Source: Bacteroidales bacterium (GTDB lineage Bacteria > Bacteroidota > Bacteroidia > Bacteroidales > UBA932). From it: a stretch of 45,347 bases of DNA. Where the stretch lies: positions 1-45,347 of the forward strand of contig JAFYLU010000032.1 in NCBI GenBank assembly GCA_017550025.1, given 5' to 3'. Under the pieces are notes generated by a model, which was not told the origin of the DNA, searched no databases, and saw nothing but the letters and a program-made list of their open reading frames with translations. Both the position numbers and the translations under genes were made by a program. Shown in pieces: positions 23,493 through 32,367 of this stretch; positions within the stretch are counted from its first letter, which is position 1; every line of letters starts with the position of its first letter.

Positions 23493-25160
23493 CTAGAACT
23501 TAAAGCTGTCCTTAAGGGCTGTTGTCTTGTTGAAGACGAAGTGCTCAGGAGTGCTGTCGTAGTCCTTGAAGAAGTATCCTACGCGCTCGAACTGAACTGC
23601 AATGCCTGAATTGTCCTCGATAAGTGCTGGTTCTGCATAACCCTTTGCAAGAACGAGGGATTCTGGGTTGAGATAGTTCTTGTAGTCTTCTCCCTCCGGA
23701 ATCTGACCCATCTGCGCCTCTGTGAAGAGCTTGTCGTACAGGCGGAGCTCAACTTCCTTGGCATGCTCTACAGACACCCAGTGGATTGTGCCTTTTACAG
23801 AACGCCACTCGCCACCTGGTCGTGATGTAGGGTCATATGTACACTTGATCTCGACGATGTTGCCTTCAGCGTCCTTTACGACCTCCTGACACTTGACGAT
23901 GTAAGTGTACTTGAGACGTACCTCTCCGTCCGGCTTAAGACGGAAATACTTCTTTGGCGGCTCTTCCATGAAGTCGTTTCTTTCGATGTAAAGCTCACCT
24001 GTGAAAGGAACCTTGCGTGACGGTCCTTCAGGATCTGCAGGATTGAGAGGTGCATCGAACCACTCTACCTTGCCTGGCTCCCAGTTGGTGATAGTAAGCT
24101 TGACAGGGTCCTGAACCACCATGTAGCGGTTTGAACGCTCGTTGAGGTCCTGACGTACACACCACTCCATGAGCTGGAGGTCGATGAGCTGCTCGCGCTT
24201 TGCAACACCAACCTTCTCTGCAAACATACGCATTGACTCCGGTGTATATCCACGACGGCGGATACCGCAGATTGTAGGCATACGAGGGTCATCCCATCCG
24301 CTTACGAAGTTGTTCTTTACGAGCTCGAGGAGCTTACGCTTTGACATCACTGTATATGTGAGGTTGAGTCTTGCGAACTCATACTGATGTGACGGGAAGA
24401 TACCGAGCTTCTCAATGAACCAGTCGTAGAGAGGACGGTGAACATCGAACTCAAGTGTGCAGATAGAGTGGGTGATGTTCTCGATACTGTCTGACTGTCC
24501 GTGAGCATAGTCATACATCGGATAGATGCACCACTTGTCACCTGTACGGTGGTGATGAGCATGGATGATACGGTAAAGGAGAGGGTCGCGGAAAAGCATG
24601 TTAGGATGAGCCATGTCAATCTTCGCACGGAGCACCTTCTCGCCTTCTGCGTATTTTCCGGCCTTCATTTCTCGGAAAAGCTGGAGATTTTCCTCTACGC
24701 TACGGTTACGGTAAGGGCTCTCTGTTCCCGGCACCTGCACAGTACCACGGCCGGCACGGATTTCCTCCTGTGTCTGGTCATCAACATAAGCGAGACCCTT
24801 CCTGATGAGTTCCTCTGCCCACTCATAAAGCTGGTCGAAGTAGTCAGAAGCATAGCGCTCGTTCTCCCACTCGAATCCGAGCCATTTGATGTCTTCCTTG
24901 ATAGAGTCTACATATTCAGTATCCTCCTTTACAGGATTTGTATCGTCAAAGCGGAGATTGGTCTTTCCGCCATATTTCTTGGCAAGTCCGAAATTGATGC
25001 AGATACTCTTCGCATGACCGATGTGAAGATATCCGTTAGGTTCTGGCGGGAAGCGGGTCATTATCGATTCGTGCTTTCCGCTTGCGAGATCAGCCTCAAT
25101 GATCTCTTCCAAAAAGTTGAGATTTCTGGTCTCAACAACTTCTTTGTTTACCTCTTCCAT
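23493..25160 (-). CDS. glnS: Glutaminyl-tRNA synthetase
   Basis: The protein has 555 residues. It is a class I synthetase with the HIGH motif in RFPPEPNGYLHIGHAKS and the KMSKS-type motif in TYTVMSKRKL. GlnRS rather than GluRS is indicated by LRFDDTNP, RDPLLYRI, CTLEFDVHRPLYDWF and the C-terminal anticodon-binding beta-barrels. The start MEEVNKEVV (ATG at 25158-25160) is chosen because the longer frame would begin upstream of the promoter box at 25195-25202. Confidence 0.96.
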   Translation of the reverse strand: MEEVNKEVVETRNLNFLEEIIEADLASGKHESIMTRFPPEPNGYLHIGHAKSICINFGLAKKYGGKTNLRFDDTNPVKEDTEYVDSIKEDIKWLGFEWENERYASDYFDQLYEWAEELIRKGLAYVDDQTQEEIRAGRGTVQVPGTESPYRNRSVEENLQLFREMKAGKYAEGEKVLRAKIDMAHPNMLFRDPLLYRIIHAHHHRTGDKWCIYPMYDYAHGQSDSIENITHSICTLEFDVHRPLYDWFIEKLGIFPSHQYEFARLNLTYTVMSKRKLLELVKNNFVSGWDDPRMPTICGIRRRGYTPESMRMFAEKVGVAKREQLIDLQLMEWCVRQDLNERSNRYMVVQDPVKLTITNWEPGKVEWFDAPLNPADPEGPSRKVPFTGELYIERNDFMEEPPKKYFRLKPDGEVRLKYTYIVKCQEVVKDAEGNIVEIKCTYDPTSRPGGEWRSVKGTIHWVSVEHAKEVELRLYDKLFTEAQMGQIPEGEDYKNYLNPESLVLAKGYAEPALIEDNSGIAVQFERVGYFFKDYDSTPEHFVFNKTTALKDSFKF

Positions 25161-25194
25161 ATCTCTGGTAATATTGAATTTGCAAATAATCGGG

Positions 25195-25228
25195 CAAATA
25201 TACTGAATTTTTGCTATATATCCGCAAA
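25195..25228 (-). promoter_or_regulatory. Promoter of glnS
   Basis: TATATTTG (25195-25202 on the minus strand) has TTTG 22 bp upstream (25225-25228). The predicted transcript start near 25188 gives a ~28-nt leader. Confidence 0.55.
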
Positions 25229-25250
25229 ACAAGGGAGTATCTTGAAAACA

Positions 25251-25287
25251 AAAAAAGCCGCCATACCCTTCACAGGGGACGACGGCA
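25251..25287 (-). terminator. Orphan intrinsic terminator in the glnS-AraC divergent region
   Basis: On the minus strand a 12-bp GC-rich stem with one mismatch closes a short loop and is followed by seven Ts. No minus-strand gene lies between it and the plus-strand AraC gene, and the glnS promoter lies downstream of it. It must therefore end an unknown short transcript or block antisense reading from the AraC side. Confidence 0.6.
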
Positions 25288-25505
25288 ACCAGATTGGATT
25301 TTAAACCTGTATTAAGATATACCGATTATTCCGATTTCTTAATAGAAGATAGTTTAAGTAAGTAAGTAGCCTTCCAACTGATTTTCCGAATGCAAATTTC
25401 CGCATTCGATCAGGAAAATTAAAGTACCATTTCCGAATAAGAATATGCAATTTCCATACATCGAGTAATTTTATTGCTATCTTTGTATCGAAAAAGGACA
25501 AAATT
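25288..25505 (+). promoter_or_regulatory. AraC-gene upstream region with promoter and repeated sites
   Basis: A TATCTTTG -7 box at 25478-25485 lies 20 bp before the AraC ATG. Upstream are a 7-bp inverted repeat (CGAATGC...GCATTCG, within about 25387-25408) and two related blocks beginning TTTCCGAAT (near 25383 and 25430), each followed by a GCAA(A)TTTCC element. These could be autoregulatory binding sites. No protein gene is apparent in this gap. Confidence 0.45.
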
Positions 25506-26372
25506 ATGGCAGAACACATATTCAAGGAGTACGGATTAGATAGAATGACCATCTATGAGATGAACCAGGAGACCATCATAAAGTCTCCTGTCAAGCTTCA
25601 GAACTACCATCTCATAATGCTGACTGAAGGCAGCATAGAAATCGATGTGAACTACAGGATATTCCAAATGACAGGACTGTCATCACTCCATTTGTCTGCT
25701 GGTGACATCATCAGGAAAATCAAGGCATCTGACAAGGTCAGGGGATACCATATAGTATTTTCAGATGAATTTCATGCGGAAATCCGTTCGACAAGGAACT
25801 CACCTATCAACCTTCAGCTGAAGAAAGAGTATCCTTACCAGATCTTCACCGAAAAAGAATATGATTTTCTCTTGCAGTCTGTGTCCAGGCTCATAACTTA
25901 TATCAATGACACCACCCACTTCTACCACGCACTCGTGATCAAGAACGAGGTGCATAACCTTGTCCTCAACATTTCTGACAAGAGAAGGAAGGAACACGGG
26001 GATAAAATCTATAAGGCTGACCGACAGAAGATGATTCTCGAAAGATTCAAGGGCCTTCTGAACGGCCACTGCGAAAAGCAGCATGAGGTGAGCTGGTATG
26101 CGGAAGCCCTCACTATCAGCGCGGACTATTTGTCGAAAATCACAAAAGAAAATGACGGAAGATCAGCACGCGCATGGATAAACGAGGCCATCATCGCGAA
26201 AGCCGCATCACTGATGCATTATGCTGACCTGAATATCAAGGAAATCAGCGAAAAGCTCAACTTCACAGATCAGTCGAGCTTCGGAAGATTCATAAGAAAA
26301 AATACCGGTATGTCGCCAAAGGAATTCCGCGGATATGTCACGGACACAGACAACATACCGGTTATAAGTTAA
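25506..26372 (+). CDS. AraC family transcriptional regulator
   Basis: The protein has 288 residues. The N-terminal ~150 residues resemble a cupin-type sensing domain (LTEGSIEIDVNYRIFQMTGL, then LSAGDIIRKI). The C-terminal AraC/XylS domain has two helix-turn-helices, SWYAEALTISADYLSKITKE and NIKEISEKLNFTDQSSFGRF, followed by RKNTGMSPKEFR. The ligand is unknown. It ends convergently with mntP, sharing the overlapping stop region, so mntP regulation by it is not implied by position. Confidence 0.9.
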   Translation: MAEHIFKEYGLDRMTIYEMNQETIIKSPVKLQNYHLIMLTEGSIEIDVNYRIFQMTGLSSLHLSAGDIIRKIKASDKVRGYHIVFSDEFHAEIRSTRNSPINLQLKKEYPYQIFTEKEYDFLLQSVSRLITYINDTTHFYHALVIKNEVHNLVLNISDKRRKEHGDKIYKADRQKMILERFKGLLNGHCEKQHEVSWYAEALTISADYLSKITKENDGRSARAWINEAIIAKAASLMHYADLNIKEISEKLNFTDQSSFGRFIRKNTGMSPKEFRGYVTDTDNIPVIS

Positions 26373-26929
26373 GCCAATGTGTGTTCAAACAATATCTTGA
26401 GTCCCATAGCAATCAGGATAAAGCCGCCGACGAATTCGGAGCATGACTTGTATCGGTTGCCGAAAAGATTGCCGATAAAGACTCCGACGCCGGAAAAGAG
26501 ACCTGTCGTCAGTCCGATGATCAGGATTGCAATCCATATATTCACCTGAAGGAAGGCAAATGAAACTCCGACTGCCAGGGCGTCAATGCTCGTGGCGACA
26601 GCCATTGCAAGCATGGTCCTGAACGAAAAGTCAGGGCTGACAGGACATGAGTCTCCTTTTTCCAGAGACTCCTTGATCATATTTCCACCGATCAGTCCGA
26701 GCAGGACGAATGCTACCCAGTGATCGATATTCGATACGAAATCTGCAAATGCAGATCCGAGGAAGTAACCGAGCAGAGGCATGAGCGCCTGAAAGCCACC
26801 GAACCACAAAGCTGTGCACAGAGCATGCTTCGGCCTTACGTTTCTCACGGACAGGCCCTTGCATACAGACACGGCAAAGGCATCCATAGACACTCCCACA
26901 GCGATGATAAGGATTTCAGCTATTCCCAT
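26369..26929 (-). CDS. mntP: Manganese efflux pump MntP
   Basis: The protein has 186 residues and six predicted membrane segments in two similar halves. The conserved acidic motifs VSMDAFAVSVCKGL and ATSIDALAVGVSF are the MntP (YebN) signatures. It exports Mn2+ from the cytosol. It starts 8 bp after the nucleotidase gene and is the last gene of the holA operon. Its stop overlaps the AraC stop by 4 bp on the opposite strand. No mntP riboswitch is visible, since the gene has no leader of its own. Confidence 0.93.
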   Translation of the reverse strand: MGIAEILIIAVGVSMDAFAVSVCKGLSVRNVRPKHALCTALWFGGFQALMPLLGYFLGSAFADFVSNIDHWVAFVLLGLIGGNMIKESLEKGDSCPVSPDFSFRTMLAMAVATSIDALAVGVSFAFLQVNIWIAILIIGLTTGLFSGVGVFIGNLFGNRYKSCSEFVGGFILIAMGLKILFEHTLA

Positions 26930-26937
26930 GTTGCAGT

Positions 26938-27744
26938 TTAGAATTCAACGGTCAGACATCCCACATTGAGGCCCCATTTCCAGTTCTGAACGACTATGAC
27001 ATCGTCTCCTTCAGCATCCTTCACCACCTGCTTCTTATGGAGCAATGTATGCGAATGTCCTCCTACAATCACATCCACATCACTCAACTGCGAAGCAAGA
27101 TCCTTGTCCTCACGATATCCGAGATGCGACAGACAGATGACAAGGTCACAATCCTTCTCATTCTTGAGATAAGCGGCATACCGGTTCACGACATCAGCCG
27201 GCTCAAGATAGTTGAGATCCTTCGCAACACTCCTGTCCACGACCTTCATTATATCTGTAAGAAGTCCGATCACGCCTATCTTCTTTCCGGCCCTCCTGAC
27301 TATGACATAAGGCTCGACAAGTCCTTCAAGAGGAGTTCCTGCGAAATCATAATTCGCGCATACAACATCCGCTTCGAGGTTCTCAAGTCTGCGGGCAAGC
27401 TCCGGGATGCCATTATCAAACTCATGATTTCCAAGGGCCACCACATCATATTTCATGGCATTCATGACATCGATCTCGATATTGCCATTCAATTCCGTAA
27501 AATAAGAGGTACCCTGGCCGAAGTCACCTGCATGTAGAAGAAGCACATTGCGTTTTCCTTCTGCTCTACGTACACTATCAATATACGCAGCCTGTTCGAT
27601 CACTCCTCCCCTGCCGATATATTCCCCGCTTCTTTGCGGATCAATATGGCTGTGCGTGTCATTCAGATGAATGATGGTAAGTTCCTGCGCATATGCAGAA
27701 AACACTGCAAGAGCAGCAATAACGGTAAAAATCAATCTTCTCAT
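26938..27744 (-). CDS. 5'-nucleotidase/UshA-like metallophosphatase (catalytic half)
   Basis: The protein has 268 residues. A signal peptide (MRRLIFTVIAALAVFSAYAQ) precedes a calcineurin-like metallophosphatase domain with IIHLNDTHSH, HAGDFGQGTSY, LGNHEFDNG, SHLGYREDKDLA and VGGHSHT. These supply the two-metal site of UshA-type nucleotidases. The C-terminal substrate-binding domain of UshA is absent here and is encoded by the preceding gene, which overlaps by 4 bp. The periplasmic role would be nucleotide scavenging. Confidence 0.9.
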   Translation of the reverse strand: MRRLIFTVIAALAVFSAYAQELTIIHLNDTHSHIDPQRSGEYIGRGGVIEQAAYIDSVRRAEGKRNVLLLHAGDFGQGTSYFTELNGNIEIDVMNAMKYDVVALGNHEFDNGIPELARRLENLEADVVCANYDFAGTPLEGLVEPYVIVRRAGKKIGVIGLLTDIMKVVDRSVAKDLNYLEPADVVNRYAAYLKNEKDCDLVICLSHLGYREDKDLASQLSDVDVIVGGHSHTLLHKKQVVKDAEGDDVIVVQNWKWGLNVGCLTVEF

Positions 27745-28589
27745 TTTCTTCTCCTCTCCATATTCTTAACGATGACACGACCATCTGTCTGATACTCGAC
27801 AGGCTTTCCTGCCGCTGTAAGGGCATTCACATGGTCCAGAACCGCATCAATCACATTAATATCCTCGAAGACGGTAACTGAAACGGCATTCTGCTCGAGA
27901 GCGAGTCCGTCTCCGCCACCAAGCAGGAAGGATATCGTAGCAAGACCGTATATCTTATCGTCATCAATAGGTTCACCGCCTATTTCAGCCGAAACCAGCT
28001 TTCCTCCATCAGCCACAACACGCACACCGCCAAGGACCTGGAAGCGTCCGGCAGCCATAGTTTCAAGAATCTTCCTGATCTGACTTCCCTTATGCTCTAC
28101 ATATGTAATCTGATTCTTGAAAGGGAACATAGAGAGCATGTCGTCAAGAATTATGTCTCCCTGGGGCATGTCGATACGGATACCGCCGAAATTTGTTATG
28201 CCAATATCCACCTTCTTTCCTGCATGTTTCTCTACCTGCTCCATAAGCAGATCGACAAACCAGTTCGAGAGAGGACTTTCAGGATATCCCGACTCCATGG
28301 CTCTTGTAGAATATCCGATGACGTCCTTGACCCTTGCCATTGCCGGCTGGGCATCGAGAACGATAGCGGCTGTCTTTCCGACAATCGAACGTTTCGGATA
28401 TGTCTTTCCGTCAGGCGACACATATCTGCAGCCACGGAAGGTTCCGACAGCTTCTTCCACATTATCCTTCGACGGAGAAACGCATCCTGTCCTGCTTCCG
28501 TCCATCTGAACATGTTTCCACTTATAATCCTGTCCTGCCGCACATATGGTGAACAGAGCCACCGCTGCAGTCAAAATAGTCTTCTTCAT
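27741..28589 (-). CDS. 5'-nucleotidase C-terminal domain protein (substrate-binding half)
   Basis: The protein has 282 residues with a signal peptide ending near TICAAGQ. It has the 5_nucleotid_C signatures NWFVDLLMEQV, ITNFGGIRIDMPQGDI, MFPFKNQITYVEHKG and LLGGGDG. In UshA this domain follows the phosphatase domain in one chain. Here it is a separate gene placed first, with the catalytic half after it (ATGA overlap). The two proteins probably pair in the periplasm. Confidence 0.9.
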   Translation of the reverse strand: MKKTILTAAVALFTICAAGQDYKWKHVQMDGSRTGCVSPSKDNVEEAVGTFRGCRYVSPDGKTYPKRSIVGKTAAIVLDAQPAMARVKDVIGYSTRAMESGYPESPLSNWFVDLLMEQVEKHAGKKVDIGITNFGGIRIDMPQGDIILDDMLSMFPFKNQITYVEHKGSQIRKILETMAAGRFQVLGGVRVVADGGKLVSAEIGGEPIDDDKIYGLATISFLLGGGDGLALEQNAVSVTVFEDINVIDAVLDHVNALTAAGKPVEYQTDGRVIVKNMERRRK

Positions 28590-28610
28590 AGTATCATAAT
28601 TATATTAAGA

Positions 28611-29972
28611 TCAATTCTGCCTGAGCCATTTCCAGAGGTCCTTGAAAGTGGTCTTCTTGCCGAACATCAGGATTCCGATCTTATATATCTTTGCCGAAGC
28701 CCATCCGCATGCCACGAAAGTCACGACAAGAAGCACGATTGAAAGTACAAGCTCTCCTGTCGGCACTCCATACGGAATGCGGGCAAGCATGACGATCGGA
28801 GAAGTCAACGGTATCATGGAACCCCACCATACGACAGAGCTGTCAGGAGCTTTGAATGCATACATGGCTATAAAGAATGCAAGCATCAGCGGTACGGTAA
28901 GAGGAATCTGAAGCTGCTGGGTATCTGCTTCGTTCTCTACCGCCGAACCGACGGCCGCATATAAAGAGGCATAAAGGAGATAGCCAAGGATGAAATATAT
29001 CACGAAAGCAAAGATCATCTGTCCCCAGTTGAAGTCCATGAGAGTCTTGAGAACGGTTCCGAGTCCTCCCTCTTCTGACATGGAAGTGGTCATCTGCGCG
29101 ACATCCACTCCGCCCATCTGGCCTGTCATCTCCATCATCTGCTCTGCCTGTGCAGGGTCTCCCATAAGGGCATCAAATCCTATGAATGCAGAGAAGCCTC
29201 CGACGAGAACCACAGTAAGGACGATCCAGAGGAAGAACTGGGTAAGAGCAACGCATGCTACGCCAATGATCTTTCCGAACATGAGTTCGGTTGCCTTAAC
29301 AGACGACACGAGCACCTCTACAACCCTGCTTGACTTCTCTTCGATCACGCTCTGCATCACCATTCCGCAGAACATCATCACAAACATATAGATGATCATT
29401 GAAAGGACCATCGATATGATCATCGGCACCTCGAAAGAAGATTCCTTCTCCTCGCCGGAATCATCCATCACATATGTAGACATAGGTACATTCACCTTGA
29501 TATCCTCCATGATGGTCTTGAGGTCGGCAATGTCATATTGCGAAATACGATAATCTTCTACAGCATCATTGATCCTGTCATTGATCTCACCGGTAAGGTC
29601 TATGCTCAACGGCTTTTGAGAATACGAAGCTACTGTCAATGACCTGCTTACAGAATCAATCGGTGATATGACTACAAGAGCGTCCATTCCCTTTTCTGCA
29701 AATGTCGCCTTCATATCCTCAATGGATTCAGCGGAAAAGTCCGTATAGTTTACAGACTTGCTGTCGGTAAGATATGGCAGCGCTATTCCGGACTGATCTA
29801 TCACAGCTACCTCCTTGCCCTTTTCCTTCGCCATAAGCATGATCACACTCGGAAGAATGCAGATTGCGGCAAAAAGCACAGGAACAAGGAAGGTTGTCAC
29901 AAGGAACGATTTCTTCTTTACGCGGATAAGATACTCACGCGAAATGATTGTCTTTATGTTTCTGAATTTCAT
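28611..29972 (-). CDS. ABC transporter permease (NatB/ABC-2 type)
   Basis: The protein has 453 residues. One N-terminal membrane segment (about 20-45) is followed by a large extracytoplasmic domain (about 50-185), then five more segments beginning IISMVLSMIIYMFVMMFCGM. The motif SRVVEVLVSSVKATELMFGK, just after the second segment, is typical of NatB-like exporters. It forms an exporter with the ATPase encoded 3 bp upstream. The substrate is unknown; sodium, antibiotics and peptides are known for the family. Confidence 0.88.
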   Translation of the reverse strand: MKFRNIKTIISREYLIRVKKKSFLVTTFLVPVLFAAICILPSVIMLMAKEKGKEVAVIDQSGIALPYLTDSKSVNYTDFSAESIEDMKATFAEKGMDALVVISPIDSVSRSLTVASYSQKPLSIDLTGEINDRINDAVEDYRISQYDIADLKTIMEDIKVNVPMSTYVMDDSGEEKESSFEVPMIISMVLSMIIYMFVMMFCGMVMQSVIEEKSSRVVEVLVSSVKATELMFGKIIGVACVALTQFFLWIVLTVVLVGGFSAFIGFDALMGDPAQAEQMMEMTGQMGGVDVAQMTTSMSEEGGLGTVLKTLMDFNWGQMIFAFVIYFILGYLLYASLYAAVGSAVENEADTQQLQIPLTVPLMLAFFIAMYAFKAPDSSVVWWGSMIPLTSPIVMLARIPYGVPTGELVLSIVLLVVTFVACGWASAKIYKIGILMFGKKTTFKDLWKWLRQN

Positions 29973-29975
29973 ATG

Positions 29976-30890
29976 CTATGCCTCCTCTGTAACAAGTTTG
30001 ATGAAAATGTCGTTCATTCTCGGAACCAGTTCCTTGAATGAATTGACCGTAAGGTCCTGTGAAAGAATGTGCTTAAGAGCCTCATTGGCATTGGAGTGCG
30101 CATCGAGGGAAAGCACCGCCGTATGTCTTCCGGAATCATCCTGGTCTGAAATGACCTTGAAGATGCCATCTGCAGACACGAGAGAGCGGGACGAAGTATA
30201 TATAAGTTCGACATTATTGTTGCCGTATTTGCGTCTGATCTCGTCCACACCTCCCGATATCACCACATGTGACTTGTTGATCAGGGCGATATTGTCGCAA
30301 AGTTCCTCTACCGACTCCATATTGTGTGTCGAAAGAATGATGGTGGCCCCTTCTTCCTTGAGTCGGAGGATCTCTTCACGGATAACCTGCGCATTCACAG
30401 GGTCAAATCCCGAGAACGGCTCGTCAAGGATGAGGAGAGACGGTTTATGAGCTACTGTGGTGATGAACTGGATCTTCTGGGCCATACCCTTGGAAAGTTC
30501 TTCCACCTTCTTGTTCCACCAGCTTTCGATTCCGAAACGGACGAACCACTTCTTGAGTTCAGTCGAAGCCTCGCGATAGCTCATTCCCTTGAGCTGGGCG
30601 AAATACATAGCCTGTTCTCCCACCTTCATCTTGCGGTAGAGTCCGCGTTCTTCAGGAAGATAACCGATCTTCTCGACATCATCCTGCGTGATAGGCCTTC
30701 CGTCGAAAAGCACCTCACCGGAATTAGGTATGGTTATACGGTTGATTATACGGATGAGTGTTGTCTTGCCGGCTCCGTTCGGACCGAGCAGACCGAAGAT
30801 CTTTCCCTTCGGAATATCTACCGAAACATGATCAAGAGCCACTTTCTCTCCGAAGCTCTTGCATACATCTTTACATTGGATGATTCCCAT
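29976..30890 (-). CDS. ABC transporter ATP-binding protein (NatA-like)
   Basis: The protein has 304 residues. Walker A GPNGAGKTTL, Q-loop region IGYLPEERGLYRKM, signature LSKGMAQKIQ, Walker B LLILDEPFSGFDPVN and switch His in LSTHNM are all present. The C-terminal extension of about 85 residues (DUF4162-like) is common in the NatA group. It sits between holA (17 bp upstream) and the permease (3 bp downstream). Confidence 0.93.
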   Translation of the reverse strand: MGIIQCKDVCKSFGEKVALDHVSVDIPKGKIFGLLGPNGAGKTTLIRIINRITIPNSGEVLFDGRPITQDDVEKIGYLPEERGLYRKMKVGEQAMYFAQLKGMSYREASTELKKWFVRFGIESWWNKKVEELSKGMAQKIQFITTVAHKPSLLILDEPFSGFDPVNAQVIREEILRLKEEGATIILSTHNMESVEELCDNIALINKSHVVISGGVDEIRRKYGNNNVELIYTSSRSLVSADGIFKVISDQDDSGRHTAVLSLDAHSNANEALKHILSQDLTVNSFKELVPRMNDIFIKLVTEEA

Positions 30891-30907
30891 ATTCTGTTAA
30901 TGACTTG

Positions 30908-31948
30908 TTATACATTCAATATCTTTGCGGTAAGCTCGACCATGAGTTCGGCTGCCCCCGCCTCCCCGGCATCGCCGCCCTTACCTTTATAATCATACTC
31001 TTTGAGCAAGGCTATCACTGCCATGCATTTCTTCACGGGATAATTGCGCACAGCCGTATCATATTCACTGAAGAAATAAGGATTGACTCCCAGCACCTTG
31101 GCCTTCTTGTCATTGGCAGGCCTCGGATCATTCATCAGCAGGGCGCCATATTTCAGGATCCTGTAGAAATGGGTATACAGCGCACTGACTGCCATAGGCA
31201 TTGCAAACTTCGCGGCAGACCCTATGTATGAAGCTATACGCAGAGCCTTCGCAGCATTCTTCATAGAAAGTTCCCTCGTAAGCTCGAATATGCTGAACTG
31301 GCGGCTTATTCCCACATTCCTTTCTATATCTGATGCGCTCACCTCAACCGTGCCTTCAGGAAGATTCTTCAGCATCTTTTCCGTCTCGATGGCGATCTTG
31401 CCCAAATCCGTACCTGCATGCTCACCTAGCAGGGCGGCGGCATCCGGAGCGATACGCAGACCCTTTGTCTGATAGAACATCGAGATCCATCTCGGCATCT
31501 CATAGTCCCTCAAAGCCTGCGAATCCACTACCACACCCATCTTCGAAACCGTCTTGTACAATGATTTCCTCTTGTCTGCTCCTGCTCCATGCATGGCAAT
31601 CACAAGGACGGTCGATTCAAGAGGCTTCTGACAATATACGGCAAGCTCCTCAAGGCTCCTCATCATCTGGGCTTCCTTCACTACCACAAGCTGCCTCTCC
31701 GCAAACATGGGATATCTTCTCGCAGCCGTAATCACAGCATCAGCATCGACATCCGCACCATAGCATACGGTCTGGTTGAAGTCCTTCTCGCTTTCATCAA
31801 GACAATGCTCCATGATGGCATCGCATACCATATCGACATAGTAGGATTCATCTCCCATAAGAAGATAAACCGGCTTGAAGACACCTGCACGGGCATCCTT
31901 CACTATCTCCCTGCACAGGGAATCCGTTTCTGCAAAACCTTTAGCCAT
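30908..31948 (-). CDS. holA: DNA polymerase III, delta subunit
   Basis: The protein has 346 residues from the ATG at 31946-31948. The start FKPVYLLMGDESYYVDMVCD and the following FAERQLVVVKEAQ match the delta subunit, which opens the sliding clamp as part of the clamp loader. The central LLGEHAGTDLGKIAIETEKM and C-terminal LALYTHFYRI-like helices also fit. A TATATTTG box at 31955-31962 lies only 6 bp before the start codon, suggesting an almost leaderless mRNA. It leads a six-gene operon down to mntP. Confidence 0.9.
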   Translation of the reverse strand: MAKGFAETDSLCREIVKDARAGVFKPVYLLMGDESYYVDMVCDAIMEHCLDESEKDFNQTVCYGADVDADAVITAARRYPMFAERQLVVVKEAQMMRSLEELAVYCQKPLESTVLVIAMHGAGADKRKSLYKTVSKMGVVVDSQALRDYEMPRWISMFYQTKGLRIAPDAAALLGEHAGTDLGKIAIETEKMLKNLPEGTVEVSASDIERNVGISRQFSIFELTRELSMKNAAKALRIASYIGSAAKFAMPMAVSALYTHFYRILKYGALLMNDPRPANDKKAKVLGVNPYFFSEYDTAVRNYPVKKCMAVIALLKEYDYKGKGGDAGEAGAAELMVELTAKILNV

Positions 31949-31954
31949 AATCTG

Positions 31955-31962
31955 CAAATATA
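31955..31962 (-). promoter_or_regulatory. -7 box (TATATTTG) of the holA operon
   Basis: An exact TAnnTTTG match on the minus strand lies 6 bp upstream of the holA ATG. The transcript would begin at or next to the start codon. No TTTG at the proper -33 spacing is seen. Confidence 0.5.
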
Positions 31963-32037
31963 ACAATATTTCCCGACATGCCGGAAACTGCAGGTTGGAA
32001 ATTGAAAACAGAGACTGCTTGACCGGGGCAGAGGCAC

Positions 32038-32064
32038 AAAAAAAAGAGCCTCTGCCGAGGCTCT
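32038..32064 (-). terminator. Terminator after hpf
   Basis: An 8-bp perfect stem (32045-32052 with 32057-32064) with a tetraloop is followed on the minus strand by eight Ts, 12 bp after the hpf stop. Confidence 0.9.
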
Positions 32065-32076
32065 CTGGTTAGACTT

Positions 32077-32367
32077 TTATTCTGCTCTTTTCTCTTTTGC
32101 TTTCACAAGTTTCTCCTTGAGAATGTCTGCGCAGTCTACAACTGCATCTTCGAAGGTCTTTGCATTCTTCTCTACCACGATTGTGCTGCCAGGAATATTT
32201 ACCTGAACCTTCACATTCTTGTTCTCATGGTCTGGAAGCAACGAAAGCGCCACATCCACTCCTGTTACTGCATCATAGAACTTCTCGATCTTTGAGAATT
32301 TCTTTTCTACAAAGTCCAACAGTTTCTGATCTGCGTCGAACTTGATGCTCTGAACTCTAATCTCCAT
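32077..32367 (-). CDS. hpf: Ribosome hibernation-promoting factor (HPF/RaiA family)
   Basis: The protein has 96 residues from the start MEIRVQSIKFDADQKLLDFV. It matches short HPF/RaiA proteins: KKFSKIEKFYDAVTGVDV, then VNIPGSTIVVEKNAKTFEDA. It binds the 30S subunit and stabilises inactive ribosomes under starvation. The start is supported by GGAGGT 5 nt upstream, unusual in this phylum, which lies within the last codons of xerC (11-bp gene overlap). It is the last gene of a four-gene operon. Confidence 0.9.
   Translation of the reverse strand: MEIRVQSIKFDADQKLLDFVEKKFSKIEKFYDAVTGVDVALSLLPDHENKNVKVQVNIPGSTIVVEKNAKTFEDAVVDCADILKEKLVKAKEKRAE

Noticed and set aside
25301-25552. An 83-codon minus-strand frame opposite the AraC start
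   Set aside because: It overlaps the AraC coding start and the AraC promoter and has no recognisable protein features.
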